Notes: generated by a model not told the origin, from the sequence alone. A stretch of 64,000 bases of DNA from Paractinoplanes aksuensis (GCF_024137025.1 NZ_JAMYJR010000012.1:107713-171712); one strand, 5' to 3'. Shown: positions 36,545 through 44,979, numbered from the stretch's first letter. Numbers and translations are program-made.

Positions 36545-37687
36545 TCAGACGGGCTCGATCGTGAGGTCGGTGACCCGGTCGTCCTCGATACCGAACACGA
36601 ACGCGAAGGAGAGCGGCCCACCGGGGAAGTCACCGTCCCCGGAGGCCACCAGCCGGTCGCCCGCGAACGAGGTCGGCGTGATCACGATCCTGGGGTTGAG
36701 CAGGTGCGCCTGGATCCACTCGCGGATCTCGGCCGCGCCGGTGAAGGTCGCGCCGTCATCGCGCACGGTGGCCCGGTCGCCGAAGACCGCGGCCAGCGCG
36801 TTCAGGTCGTGCGCGTTGGTGGCCGCGACGAAGTTCGCGACGGCCGGGGGAAGAGGATCGAAGTCGGCCCCGCGCGACAGCTTCTCGTGCGCCCGCAGTT
36901 CGACCAGGGCGTTCTCGTGCACCGCGACAACGACGTCGTAGCCGGAGTTGCCGAGCACGATCCGCTGCGGCGGGACGGGCGCGTTCATCGCGCTGATCAC
37001 GGCCTGCACCCCGCGTTCCGGGTCACCGGCCTGGTTGCCGTTGGCGTCGACGAACGCGGCCTTGACCCCCTCGACCATCGGCACGTAGGCGTCGACGGTC
37101 TCATTGACGGGCTCGCTCTCGAAGCTCGCGTAGGCGTTGGTGCGGAACGCTCCCGGCTCCACGACGAGCACGCGTACGCCGAACGGCTCGACCTCTTGGC
37201 GCAGGGTCTCCGACAGTCCCTCGAGCGCGAACTTCGCCGCCGAGTAGTAGCCGAACCCCGGGGCGCCGACGAGACCGGCCACCGACGACATGGTCACGAT
37301 CCAGCCGTCGCCGCGGGCCCGCATGCCCGGCAGGACCGCGCGGATCACGTCGACCACCGCGAACAGGTTGAGGTCGAACGTGCGCCGGACCGTCTCGTCG
37401 GGCGATCCCTCGACCGAGCCGAACCAGCCCCGGCCCGCGTTGTTGACGAGCACGTCGATCCCGCCGTACCGCTCCTCGGCCGTCTTGACCGCCGCCCGTA
37501 CCTGCTCGGCCTCGGTGACGTCGAGCTGGAGCACGAGCACACGGTCGCCGTGCGGTTCAGCCCATTCCTGCAGCTCGGCGGGCCGGCGCGCGGTGACCAC
37601 CACCTGATCGCCCAGGGCCAGTGCGGCCTCGGCGTAGACAAGGCCGAAACCCCCGGGCGTCCCACCAGTGATGAACCAGGTCCTCAT
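36545..37687 (-). CDS. SDR-family oxidoreductase fused to a SnoaL-like domain
   Basis: This 380-residue protein is a fusion. Residues 1-250 are a classical SDR with TGGTPGGFG (8-16), VLVNNAGRG, a catalytic serine in MSSVAG and YYSAAKFALEGL (Y and K intact). Residues about 270-380 form a SnoaL/NTF2-like cone-fold domain (VANFVAATNAHDLNALAAVF, then IREWIQAHLL and VTDLTIEPV). SnoaL-like domains bind or isomerise small hydrophobic compounds, so the fusion could pass a substrate between two steps. AAAGGAGAA precedes ATG 37687. It is divergent from a TetR gene across a 58-bp gap with a palindromic operator, and is likely repressed by it. Confidence 0.9.
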   Translation of the reverse strand: MRTWFITGGTPGGFGLVYAEAALALGDQVVVTARRPAELQEWAEPHGDRVLVLQLDVTEAEQVRAAVKTAEERYGGIDVLVNNAGRGWFGSVEGSPDETVRRTFDLNLFAVVDVIRAVLPGMRARGDGWIVTMSSVAGLVGAPGFGYYSAAKFALEGLSETLRQEVEPFGVRVLVVEPGAFRTNAYASFESEPVNETVDAYVPMVEGVKAAFVDANGNQAGDPERGVQAVISAMNAPVPPQRIVLGNSGYDVVVAVHENALVELRAHEKLSRGADFDPLPPAVANFVAATNAHDLNALAAVFGDRATVRDDGATFTGAAEIREWIQAHLLNPRIVITPTSFAGDRLVASGDGDFPGGPLSFAFVFGIEDDRVTDLTIEPV

Positions 37688-37700
37688 GGACTTCTCCTTT

Positions 37701-37740
37701 CGCTATAGCGGGCAATGTAGCGCTACATGAGCTAATGTAG
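37701..37740. promoter_or_regulatory. Palindromic operator shared by tetR and the SDR-SnoaL gene
   Basis: The 58-bp gap between the divergent starts holds a perfect 14-bp palindrome ATGTAGCGCTACAT (37715-37728), a half-site repeat ATGTAG (37735-37740) and a second 10-bp palindrome CGCTATAGCG (37701-37710). This arrangement fits a TetR-family operator controlling both genes. Confidence 0.75.
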
Positions 37741-37745
37741 CAAGC

Positions 37746-38402
37746 ATGCAGAACGCACGGGATCGGCTCCTGCTCGCCGCGGCGGAGTTGCTGGAAAATG
37801 GCGGTTCGGTGTCCACGAGGGCGGTGTGCGAACGCGCCGGGGTGCAGGCGCCGACGCTCTACCACCACTTCGGCAGCAAGCAGGGCCTGATCGACGCCGT
37901 GGCCAACCACGGCTTCACCCAGTACACGGCGATCGAGAACTCGGGCGACCCGCGGCACGACCTGCGCGAGGGCTGGGACCGGCACGTGCGGTTCGGGCTG
38001 GAGCACCCGTCGTTCTACGGGCTGCTCTACGGCCGGGCCGAGCCGGGAAAGCCCTGCGCCGTCACGGCCCCCGCGCACGCCGCGCTGCGCGAACGGTTCA
38101 CCGCCGCCGCGGCCCAGGGCCTGCTCAAGGTGCCGGCCGCCGACGCCGCCGAACAGGTGCTCGCGGCCAACGTCGGCATCACGCTCACCCTGATCAGCCA
38201 GCCCGAGCCGGACTTCGGCCTGTCCGAGCGGGTCCGCGAGGCCGCGCTGGCCGGGGTCCTGCACACACCCTCGGCCGACGCCCCCGCGACCCGCGCGAGC
38301 GCGGCACTGAGGTTGCGCGCACTGGTCGACGACGACCCGGCCGGCCTCAGCCCGGGCGAACACGCCCTGCTCGGCGAACTGCTGGACCGTCTGGCCCGCT
38401 AG
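37746..38402 (+). CDS. TetR-family transcriptional regulator
   Basis: This 218-residue protein has an N-terminal HTH (RDRLLLAAAELLENGGS, then VCERAGVQAPTLYHHFGSKQGL) and an all-helical ligand domain. The HTH is of the usual TetR form with the YHHFGSK recognition region. It is divergent from the SDR-SnoaL gene with a palindrome between them. Its stop codon TAG (38400-38402) lies within the CTAG boundary of a MITE-like inverted-repeat element, so the element arrived exactly at the gene end and the original C-terminus appears unaffected. Confidence 0.93.
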   Translation: MQNARDRLLLAAAELLENGGSVSTRAVCERAGVQAPTLYHHFGSKQGLIDAVANHGFTQYTAIENSGDPRHDLREGWDRHVRFGLEHPSFYGLLYGRAEPGKPCAVTAPAHAALRERFTAAAAQGLLKVPAADAAEQVLAANVGITLTLISQPEPDFGLSERVREAALAGVLHTPSADAPATRASAALRLRALVDDDPAGLSPGEHALLGELLDRLAR

Positions 38403-38567
38403 GGTCCGTTTTAGAAGTGGAGCCGGGCTGCGGCGAGGCCCAGCCGCCGCCTGGCTGCACGCCGAAATCATCCGAATACAACCCCGGTATTAGGACGATT
38501 CCGGCGCACACCCAGACGACACCTGGACCGCACCGCAACTCGACCCCACTTCTAAAACGGACCCTAG
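38399..38567. mobile_element. MITE-like element with 22-bp perfect terminal inverted repeats
   Basis: The ends at 38399-38420 and 38546-38567 are perfect inverted repeats (CTAGGGTCCGTTTTAGAAGT is the first 20 bases). The interior of about 125 bp has no coding capacity. Both ends carry CTAG, the preferred target with TA duplication described for IS630-type transposases, so this is a non-autonomous element probably moved by such an enzyme. The left CTAG supplies the stop codon of the tetR gene. No transposase is present in the window. Confidence 0.75.
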
Positions 38568-39090
38568 AGCGCACGCTGTCTTTCCGAGGGGCCGCACGTT
38601 CCGGAGGCGCGGCCCCGTCCCGGCTCGATGTCCCCGAACATCTCCTCGGCGCCGGCGGACCAGGTGAATTGCCCCTGCGTGACCACGCGTGCCATCGAGA
38701 CACGACCGCGCTCCTAAGCAAGGGCGAGGTCGGGAATGCGATCTGCTCCGCCGTCAGGCTTGCCGGTGAGCGCGAACGGCGACAGCTTGGCCACGTGCGG
38801 GATCTCGCCGAGGCTGGACGCCGCCGTGATTACCGTCGACCCCCACTGTCAGGAAGGTCGGCGTTTGCTCTTTCGACGTCGGTTCCGGTGGGGTGGGGTG
38901 GAAGACCTGCTTGGCTGGCCGGGGAGATGGGCGGGTTTTGGCGCGCGGGATCCGTGGTGGCGTCAGGGCTTCCGGGCGTTGAGATCGGCCTCGTCCGACA
39001 GGCGGACGGGAAGGTGATGGTGCTACCGGCCGGGGCCGGGCTGCCTGATCCAGCCGTGTCCCGCTGCTGCAGCGTTCCGGCTTCTGGGAA
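38568..39090. other. Decayed intergenic stretch after the MITE
   Basis: This 523-bp region has no intact gene. It contains short coding-like fragments on the minus strand (one described separately at 38713-38848; another at about 38595-38690 reading like TWSAGAEEMFGDIEPG), interrupted by stops. It looks like the debris of one or more genes next to the inserted element. Confidence 0.55.
38713..38848 (-). pseudogene. Gene remnant, C-terminal fragment of unknown protein
   Basis: A 44-codon open stretch on the minus strand, bounded upstream by TGA and ending at TAG 38713-38715, has protein-like composition and G/C-ending codons (STVITAASSLGEIPHVAKLS and following). It has no start codon with a ribosome site. 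I do not recognise the family. It is best read as the C-terminal remnant of a gene lost near the MITE. Confidence 0.4.
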
Positions 39091-39130
39091 CGACGATGCC
39101 CGGCGGACCATGGGCCGCCGGGCATCGTCG
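39091..39130 (-). terminator. Strong hairpin terminator after the HhH membrane protein gene
   Basis: A perfect 16-bp stem (CGACGATGCCCGGCGG at 39091-39106, complement at 39115-39130) has an 8-nt loop and begins 9 bp past the minus-strand stop at 39140. Confidence 0.85.
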
Positions 39131-39139
39131 TGTTGTTGC

Positions 39140-40294
39140 TCAGAGGTTGGTGTCGACCAGTTGCTTGGCGCGTTCGGGCCAGGTCGGCAGGGTGGGGGCG
39201 AGGCGCAGGCCGGCTGAGGTGACGGCGGTGCGCAGGGTGGGCACGTCGGTCTCGGCGAGCTGGCGGAACGTGGTGATGCCGCTGGCGGCCAGGGCCATGG
39301 CCATCTTCGGGCCGATGCCGGCGATCTTGGTGAGGTCGTCGGGCTCGGTGATCGCGGCTACGGCGACCGGGGCGGGGACGGCGGCGACCTCGTCGGCCTC
39401 GGCGGCTCCCGGGATGGCAGCCGCGGTGTCGGCGCTGGAGAAGACAGGGGCGGCCTGCGACGGGATCGTGGCCGGCTCGGCCACGACCGGGGCGGCGACC
39501 ACGGGCTCGGCGATGGCTGCCGGCGCGAGGGCGGGCTCGCCCGCGGCCGGCGGCTCGGTGAGGGCGGGCTTGGGCTTCGCCGGGGTGCGGGTGCGGGTCG
39601 CGCGCGGCTTCGGGGCCGGCTTGGCCACGGGCTCGGGCTCGGTGGGCGGCACGACCACGGCGACGGGGTCGGCGGCCACTGCCACCGCGACCGGCTCCAC
39701 CTTGGTGACGGCGATCGGCTCCGGCTCGGTGATCGGCTCCGGCTTGGCCGCGAGCTCGATGTCGGCGGCGGCAGCCTTGGCTTCGGCCTCGAACTCCGCG
39801 GCAGCGGCCGCCTCGGGCTTGGCGGTGGGCTCGGCCTCGGACGTGGGCTCGTCGGCCGCCACGACCGGCTCGAGCTCGGCGGTGATCGGCTCCGACACCT
39901 CGACCGGCTTCGGCTCGACGACAGGATCGACAGCCGGCTCGGTTGCGGCGAAGGCCTTCGGCTCGACAGCGGACGGAACCTCCGCGAGCGGCTCAGCGTC
40001 CTTGGCGGGCTCGACGTCCTTGACGTCCGCGACCGGCTCATCGGACGCCGCCGGCGAGGTGGCCGCGACGGGCTCGGAGGCCGCGACGGGCTCGGGGGCC
40101 GGCTCGGTGGCCGGGGCGGCCTTCGGCTCGTCCTCGGTGGTGGTGGCGGGGGCGGCCGTCACCGGCGCGCTGGTGGTGGCGCTAGAGGCGGGCGTCTCGT
40201 CGGCGGCGGGCTTGGGGGAGCGCTGCGCGCGCACCAGCCAGCCGGCCGCGAATCCGACGACAACCCCGGCGACAAGGAAGAGGAACGATGCCAT
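39140..40294 (-). CDS. Membrane-anchored Ala/Glu/Pro-rich protein with C-terminal helix-hairpin-helix
   Basis: This 384-residue protein has a single N-terminal helix (residues 2-20, ASFLFLVAGVVVGFAAGWL), about 300 residues of Ala/Glu/Pro/Val low complexity (EPITEPEPIAVTKVEPVAVA-like repeats, with a basic RATRTRTPAKPKP island), and a C-terminal helix-hairpin-helix domain of about 60 residues (DDLTKIAGIGPKMAMALAAS). HhH domains of the IAGIGPK type usually bind DNA non-specifically. The design is a membrane tether with a long flexible spacer ending in a possible DNA-binding head. GGAG precedes ATG 40294. The gene ends at a strong hairpin. Its function is unknown. Confidence 0.83.
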   Translation of the reverse strand: MASFLFLVAGVVVGFAAGWLVRAQRSPKPAADETPASSATTSAPVTAAPATTTEDEPKAAPATEPAPEPVAASEPVAATSPAASDEPVADVKDVEPAKDAEPLAEVPSAVEPKAFAATEPAVDPVVEPKPVEVSEPITAELEPVVAADEPTSEAEPTAKPEAAAAAEFEAEAKAAAADIELAAKPEPITEPEPIAVTKVEPVAVAVAADPVAVVVPPTEPEPVAKPAPKPRATRTRTPAKPKPALTEPPAAGEPALAPAAIAEPVVAAPVVAEPATIPSQAAPVFSSADTAAAIPGAAEADEVAAVPAPVAVAAITEPDDLTKIAGIGPKMAMALAASGITTFRQLAETDVPTLRTAVTSAGLRLAPTLPTWPERAKQLVDTNL

Positions 40295-40470
40295 ATGAAG
40301 GGCTCCGAACAATGAGAGCTGCGTATGTGGCGCGCAGCATCGCACATCGCCGCGTATGCACACCATGAGGGTGGTACCGACGGAGCGACAAAAGACATAG
40401 CTCCGTCACCAGCCGTCAGTGCGTGATCACGCCGGCGGTATTCCGCAAAGGACCGGTAACCGGAATGTCG

Positions 40471-40734
40471 TCAACGGGTCGAGCGGGCCCGGGTCACCAG
40501 GGCGACCCCGCCCGCGGCCAGCGCGACCTGCAGGATCAGCTCGATCCAGTCGACGCCGCCGGTCTCGTCGACGCCGATCAGCGCGGCCAGGAACGTGCCG
40601 ATGACGGCGGCGACAATGCCGATCAGCAACGTCAGCCAAATTGAGATCTTCTGGCGGCCCGGAAGGACCAGACGGCCCAGTACGCCGATGACGAGTCCGA
40701 CGATGATGGCGGTGAAGAATCCCGAGATCTCCAT
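40471..40734 (-). CDS. GlsB/YeaQ/YmgE-family stress-response membrane protein
   Basis: This 87-residue protein has three membrane helices, of the transglycosylase-associated (GlsB/YeaQ/YmgE) family: FTAIIVGLVIGVLGRLVLPG, then WLTLLIGIVAAVIGTFLAAL and a third helix ending ALVTRAR. The GRLVLPGRQ turn is diagnostic. Members are induced by general and envelope stress; the mechanism is unknown. It lies 36 bp downstream of the ABC importer ATPase gene on the same strand, so readthrough from that operon is possible. Confidence 0.92.
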   Translation of the reverse strand: MEISGFFTAIIVGLVIGVLGRLVLPGRQKISIWLTLLIGIVAAVIGTFLAALIGVDETGGVDWIELILQVALAAGGVALVTRARSTR

Positions 40735-40770
40735 GTGACGCCTCCTGCTGCGCTAGCGGCGCGGTCCTCT

Positions 40771-41553
40771 TCAGGATGACGCGCCCGCGCCACGTTTGGC
40801 AGCCTGGATTTGTTCGTACACATGGGTTCGCAGTTCGGTGAAGCGCGGATCGGCCCGGGTGTGCAGTTGGTCGCGGGCCGGCGGCAGGTCGACCGTGATC
40901 TCGTCCTGCACGACGGTCGGTGACGACGACAGCATCACGACCCGTTGCCCCAGATAGACCGCCTCGTCGATGTCGTGCGTGATGAACAGGACGGTCACCT
41001 CGAGCCGCTGCCACAGCGCGCGGACCAGATCCTCGAGGTCGGCCCGGGTCTGCGCGTCGACCGCGGCGAACGGCTCGTCCATGAGCAGGGTCGACGGCTC
41101 GTACGCAATGGCCCGGGCAATAGCGACGCGCTGTTGCATGCCGCCGGAGAGCTGCCACGGGTAGGCCGACTCGGTGCCGGTGAGCCCGACCGCGTCGAGA
41201 GCGTCCTGAACCAGTGTGGTCCGCCGATGGCGAGCGATCTTGCGCTGCTTCAGCGGGAGCTCGACGTTGTCGCGCACCGACATCCAAGGGAACAAACTAC
41301 GCCCGTACTCCTGGAAGACCATCGCGAGACCCGGCGGCGGACCGCTCACCTCGCGCCCGTCCAGGCGGACTTTCCCGGCGCTGGGCTCGAGCAGGCCGGC
41401 GATGCAGCGCAGCAGCGTGGTCTTGCCGCAGCCGGACGGGCCGACCAGGCAGACCAACTCGCCGCTGTCGACGGTGAACGTGAGGTCGCGCAGCGCCTCG
41501 ACCTCGCGCGCGCCCGAGCGGTAGACCTTGTTCAGCGATGAAACCTCGAGCAT
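40771..41553 (-). CDS. ABC importer ATPase (nitrate/sulfonate/taurine type)
   Basis: This 260-residue ATPase has Walker A GPSGCGKTTLL, the Q-loop FQEYGRSLFPW, the signature LSGGMQQRVAIARA, Walker B TLLMDEPFAAVD and the H-loop FITHDIDEAV. The sequence around the signature is of the SsuB/TauB/NrtD class. It powers uptake with the two permeases and the binding protein encoded just upstream. ATG 41553 lies 9 bp after the permease stop. It is the last gene of the four-gene operon. Confidence 0.94.
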   Translation of the reverse strand: MLEVSSLNKVYRSGAREVEALRDLTFTVDSGELVCLVGPSGCGKTTLLRCIAGLLEPSAGKVRLDGREVSGPPPGLAMVFQEYGRSLFPWMSVRDNVELPLKQRKIARHRRTTLVQDALDAVGLTGTESAYPWQLSGGMQQRVAIARAIAYEPSTLLMDEPFAAVDAQTRADLEDLVRALWQRLEVTVLFITHDIDEAVYLGQRVVMLSSSPTVVQDEITVDLPPARDQLHTRADPRFTELRTHVYEQIQAAKRGAGASS

Positions 41554-41562
41554 GTCGACCTC

Positions 41563-42327
41563 TCAGGACCTGCGCTGCGCCGCGCGCAGACCGTGGTACC
41601 AGCGGAGCGCCCGCCCCTCGGCGAGCCGGAACAGCAGCGACAGCCCGAAACCGAGCAGGCCGAGCAGGATGATCCCGCTCCACATCTCGGGGATGGCGAA
41701 GCTGCGCTGGAACTGGACGATGGTGAAGCCGAGCCCGTTGCTGGCCGCGAACATCTCGCTGATCACCATGAGGATGATCGCGATCGACAGGGCCTGCCGC
41801 AGCCCGGCGGCGATCTGCGGCGACGCCGCCGGCAGGATCACCCGGCCGATGCGGGCGGGACCACTGATTCCGTACGCCCGGGCGGTGTCGATCTGGACGC
41901 TGTCGACCGCCCGCACGCCTTCGACCGTGTTGAGCAGCACCGGCCACACGCACCCGAAGACGATGACGATGACCTTCATGCCGTCCCCGATGCCCGCGAA
42001 CAGCATGATGACCGGCACGAGCACGGGTGGCGGCACGGCCCGGAAGAACTCGAGCACCGGTTCGAGGGTGGCCCGCACCCACCGGTTCAGCCCGATGGTG
42101 ATGCCGAGGGCCACACCGATGACCGCGGCCAGCAGGTAACCGGCCCCGAGCCGCAGCAGACTCGGCACGACGTCGGCGGTGAGGCGGTCGAGCGTCCACG
42201 TCTTCCCGAACGACTCCAGGATCTTGGACAGCGGGGGAGCGTAGAAGCTCTCGCTGCCCGCACTGAGCAGGTACCAGGCCGCGAACAACACGACTGGCAA
42301 CCCAAGCACGTAGGCGACTCGCTTCAT
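41563..42327 (-). CDS. ABC importer permease (SsuC/TauC-like), second copy
   Basis: This 254-residue inner-membrane permease has about six helices and the BPD_transp_1 EAA-type loop (AARAYGISGPARIGRVILPA, the ATPase contact). It has an N-terminal helix VLGLPVVLFAAWYLLSAG. ATG 42327 overlaps the stop of the first permease (ATGA), so translation is coupled. Two permease genes in one operon suggest a heterodimeric channel; many SsuC systems use a homodimer. The longer opening further upstream lies in the other permease gene and was discarded. Confidence 0.93.
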   Translation of the reverse strand: MKRVAYVLGLPVVLFAAWYLLSAGSESFYAPPLSKILESFGKTWTLDRLTADVVPSLLRLGAGYLLAAVIGVALGITIGLNRWVRATLEPVLEFFRAVPPPVLVPVIMLFAGIGDGMKVIVIVFGCVWPVLLNTVEGVRAVDSVQIDTARAYGISGPARIGRVILPAASPQIAAGLRQALSIAIILMVISEMFAASNGLGFTIVQFQRSFAIPEMWSGIILLGLLGFGLSLLFRLAEGRALRWYHGLRAAQRRS

Positions 42328-43097
42328 GCGGGAACCTCCCCGCGTACGGATTGGTGCCAGGCCAGCGAGCGGCGCTCGAAGATCCGGGCGGCCAGGTTGA
42401 TCCCCACGCCGAGCAGGCCGGTCACCGCGATCAGGGCGTACATCAGCGGCACCGCCCCCGACGTCTGCGCCACCGCGATCGATTTGCCGAGCCCGGGCGC
42501 ACCGATCACCAGTTCCGCCGTGACGGCCAGAACCAGAGCAACCGAAGCCGCCAGCCGTACGCCGGTGAAGACGTACGGCAGGGCGGTCGGCCACAGCACA
42601 TGGCGTACGCGGGCCCACGCCCCGAACCGGAAGCTGCGCGCGGTCTCGTCGGCGATCGGGTCGACGTCGGCCACCCCGTACAGCACCTGCACCAGCACCT
42701 GCCAGAACGCGGCGTACACGACGAGCAGCAACGTCGAGCCGAGGTCGGTGCCGTAGAGCAGCACCGCCAGCGGGATCAGCGCCACCGACGGGATAGGCCG
42801 CAGGAACTCGATCGTGGACGCGGTCGCCGCGCGCAACACCGGCACCGACCCGACGACGATGCCCACCACCACGCCCGCCGCCACCGCGATGACCAGCCCG
42901 ATGGCCCACCCCGTCAGCGTGTCGCCGATCGCCCGCCAGAACTCGGCGGTGATGAGTTCGTCGCCCAGCGCCGCCGCGATCCGGCTGGTCGGCGGCAGGT
43001 AGGCGTCGTTGACCAGGCCGAGCCGGGGCAGAGCCTCGACGAGTACGAGCAGACCGGCCAGCCCGGCCAGGCCGAGCAGGCCGGTTCTGTTTCTCAC
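42324..43097 (-). CDS. ABC importer permease (SsuC/TauC-like), first copy
   Basis: This 257-residue permease has the same fold as its neighbour: a first helix (GLLGLAGLAGLLVLVEALP), a conserved IPSVALIPLAVLLYGTD segment, and the EAA loop ARSFRFGAWARVRHVLWPTA. It starts at GTG 43097, overlapping the stop of the binding-protein gene (GTGA), and its own stop overlaps the next permease. The overlaps indicate one tightly coupled transcript. Confidence 0.93.
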   Translation of the reverse strand: MRNRTGLLGLAGLAGLLVLVEALPRLGLVNDAYLPPTSRIAAALGDELITAEFWRAIGDTLTGWAIGLVIAVAAGVVVGIVVGSVPVLRAATASTIEFLRPIPSVALIPLAVLLYGTDLGSTLLLVVYAAFWQVLVQVLYGVADVDPIADETARSFRFGAWARVRHVLWPTALPYVFTGVRLAASVALVLAVTAELVIGAPGLGKSIAVAQTSGAVPLMYALIAVTGLLGVGINLAARIFERRSLAWHQSVRGEVPA

Positions 43098-44068
43098 GGC
43101 AGCAGCTTCGCCACGTCAGGGGTGGCCCCGTCGAAGATGCCGTCCTGACCGCCCAGCTTGGCCAGCGTGTCCACCGACTCCTTGTTGATCTCGGTCGGCC
43201 ACTTGGGCAGCGTCAGCCCGGCCCGGGTCTTCTCGTCGATCTTCGTGTAGCTGCCGAGCACGGCCCGCACCTCGTCCGGGTGCCCGTCGGCGTACGTCAG
43301 CGACTCGTTGATCGCCTCGGTGAACCGCTTGACCAGGTCGGCGTCCTCCCCGGCGAGCTTGGCCGAGGTGAAGTAGGCGGCCACGCTCAGATTCGGCGCC
43401 GCGTCGACGTAGTTGGAGGCCACCAGCCGTCCGCCGGCCGCCTTGACCTGTGACAGCGACGGCTCGACGACCCAGACCGCGTCCACCTGACCCTCCTCGA
43501 GCGCGGCCGGCGCGTTCGCGAAGGGCACCTCGACGAAGTTGATGTTCTTCGGATCGCCCCCGGCTTTGCGCACCGATTCGCGCACGGTCGTGTCGCCGAT
43601 GTTCTTGAGCGTGTTGACCGAGACCTTCTTGCCGACCAGGTCGGCCGCCGTCTTGATAGGGCTGTCCGCCTTCACCATGACCGCGCCGAAGTCCTTGCCC
43701 TGCTCGCCGGTGGAGGCGACGCCGTTGGCCACCGTCTTGATCGGCACGTTCTTGGTCTGCGCGATCAGCAGCGAGGTGAAGTTGCTGAAGCCGAACTGGA
43801 ACTGCCCGCTGACCACACCGGGCACGATCGCCGCGCCGCCCTGGCCGCTCTCCATGGTCAGCTCGATGCTGCGGCTCTTGAAGAAGCCCTTCTGCTGCCC
43901 GAGGTAGATCGGCGCCACGTCGACGATCGGAATGACCCCGACCTTGACCTGGTCGACGCCGCCGGAACCGGTGTCCCCACCGGAGCCGCCGTCCGACCCG
44001 CACGCGCCCGTCGCTACGACCAGCGCCAACGCCATCCCTGTAGCTATCCCCGTGAAGACCCGTCGCAT
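43094..44068 (-). CDS. ABC importer substrate-binding lipoprotein (SsuA/THI5-like)
   Basis: This 324-residue binding protein has a signal peptide with a lipobox-like TGAC and a Gly/Ser tether, then a NMT1/THI5-like fold: KVGVIPIVDVAPIYLGQQKG, followed by QFQFGFSNFTSLLIAQ and VWVVEPSLSQVKAAGG. This class takes up sulfonates, nitrate, taurine, pyrimidine precursors or other small organics; the ligand is not readable here. GGAGGA is 5 nt upstream of ATG 44068. It heads the operon SBP, permease, permease, ATPase and faces a divergent IclR regulator. Confidence 0.94.
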   Translation of the reverse strand: MRRVFTGIATGMALALVVATGACGSDGGSGGDTGSGGVDQVKVGVIPIVDVAPIYLGQQKGFFKSRSIELTMESGQGGAAIVPGVVSGQFQFGFSNFTSLLIAQTKNVPIKTVANGVASTGEQGKDFGAVMVKADSPIKTAADLVGKKVSVNTLKNIGDTTVRESVRKAGGDPKNINFVEVPFANAPAALEEGQVDAVWVVEPSLSQVKAAGGRLVASNYVDAAPNLSVAAYFTSAKLAGEDADLVKRFTEAINESLTYADGHPDEVRAVLGSYTKIDEKTRAGLTLPKWPTEINKESVDTLAKLGGQDGIFDGATPDVAKLLP

Positions 44069-44098
44069 TCGTTTCCTCCGGTAAGCTGTGCGCATTGC

Positions 44099-44110
44099 GA
44101 ACGAAAGTTC
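44099..44110. promoter_or_regulatory. Candidate operator between the ABC operon and iclR-type gene
   Basis: GAACGAAAGTTC is an inverted repeat (GAAC, 4-nt spacer, GTTC) 31 bp upstream of the binding-protein start and about 77 bp upstream of the IclR gene. Its position fits an IclR operator for both directions. Confidence 0.4.
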
Positions 44111-44186
44111 TCGATGTGAACGCTAGGATGTGGGCCGTGTCACGTCAACGATCTTCATCGATCGGTATGCGCTCGAGATCCTCGCT

Positions 44187-44969
44187 ATGAGGCAGCCCCA
44201 CCACGTCCAGTCGCTGGAACGCGGCCTGGCCGTCATCCGCGCCTTCGACGCCGAACACGCCGAGCTGACCCTCAGCGAGGTCGCCCGGATCTGCGACCTG
44301 ACCCGCGCCGCCGCCCGAAGGTTCCTGCTCACCCTGGCCGACCTGGGTTACGTACGCACGGACGGCCGCCTCTTCAGCCTGACCCCGAGGGTGCTGGAGC
44401 TGGGCTACGCGTTCCTCTCCAGCCTGTCCCTGCCCGAGGTCGTCGCGCCCCACCTGGAACGACTGGTGGCCCAGGTCCACGAAAGCTCGTCGTTGTCCAT
44501 CCTGGACGGCGACGACATCGTCTACGTGGCCCGCGTCCCCACGAGCCGCATCATGGCCGTCTCGATCAATCTAGGAACCAGATTCCCGGCGTACGCCACC
44601 TCGATGGGCCGGGTCCTGCTGGCCGCCCTCCCCCCGGCCGACCTGGACGCCTACCTGGCCCGGGCCGAGCTCACCCGCCTGACCGCCAAGACCCTGACGA
44701 CACCCGCGGCCCTGCACACAGAGCTCACGCGAGTGGCGGCCCAGGGCTACGCCATCATCGACCAGGAACTGGAAAAGGGCCTGAGAGCCATAGCCGCCCC
44801 CATCCACGACCGCGCAGGCGCCGTAGCCGGAGCCGTGAACATCTCCGTCCACGCCGCCCGAGCCACCGTCGAAGCCATGCGCCGCCGCCTGCTACCCCCG
44901 TTACTGGCCGCCACCGCCGCCATAGACGCCGACCTGCGCCTCAACACCCACCACGCGGCCCGAGCCTGA
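44187..44969 (+). CDS. IclR-family transcriptional regulator
   Basis: This 260-residue protein has an N-terminal winged HTH (VQSLERGLAVIRAFDAEHAE, then SEVARICDLTRAAARRFLLT) and a GAF-like effector domain of the PcaR/PobR subgroup (LGTRFPAYATSMGRVLLAA, RAIAAPIHDRAGAVAGAVNI). PcaR-type members respond to aromatic acids. It is divergent from the SsuABC-like importer, so it probably controls uptake of its effector or a related compound; an aromatic ligand is possible but unproven. ATG 44187 matches the usual family start; openings to 44130 are possible. Confidence 0.92.
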   Translation: MRQPHHVQSLERGLAVIRAFDAEHAELTLSEVARICDLTRAAARRFLLTLADLGYVRTDGRLFSLTPRVLELGYAFLSSLSLPEVVAPHLERLVAQVHESSSLSILDGDDIVYVARVPTSRIMAVSINLGTRFPAYATSMGRVLLAALPPADLDAYLARAELTRLTAKTLTTPAALHTELTRVAAQGYAIIDQELEKGLRAIAAPIHDRAGAVAGAVNISVHAARATVEAMRRRLLPPLLAATAAIDADLRLNTHHAARA

Positions 44970-44979
44970 CCACGCCACC

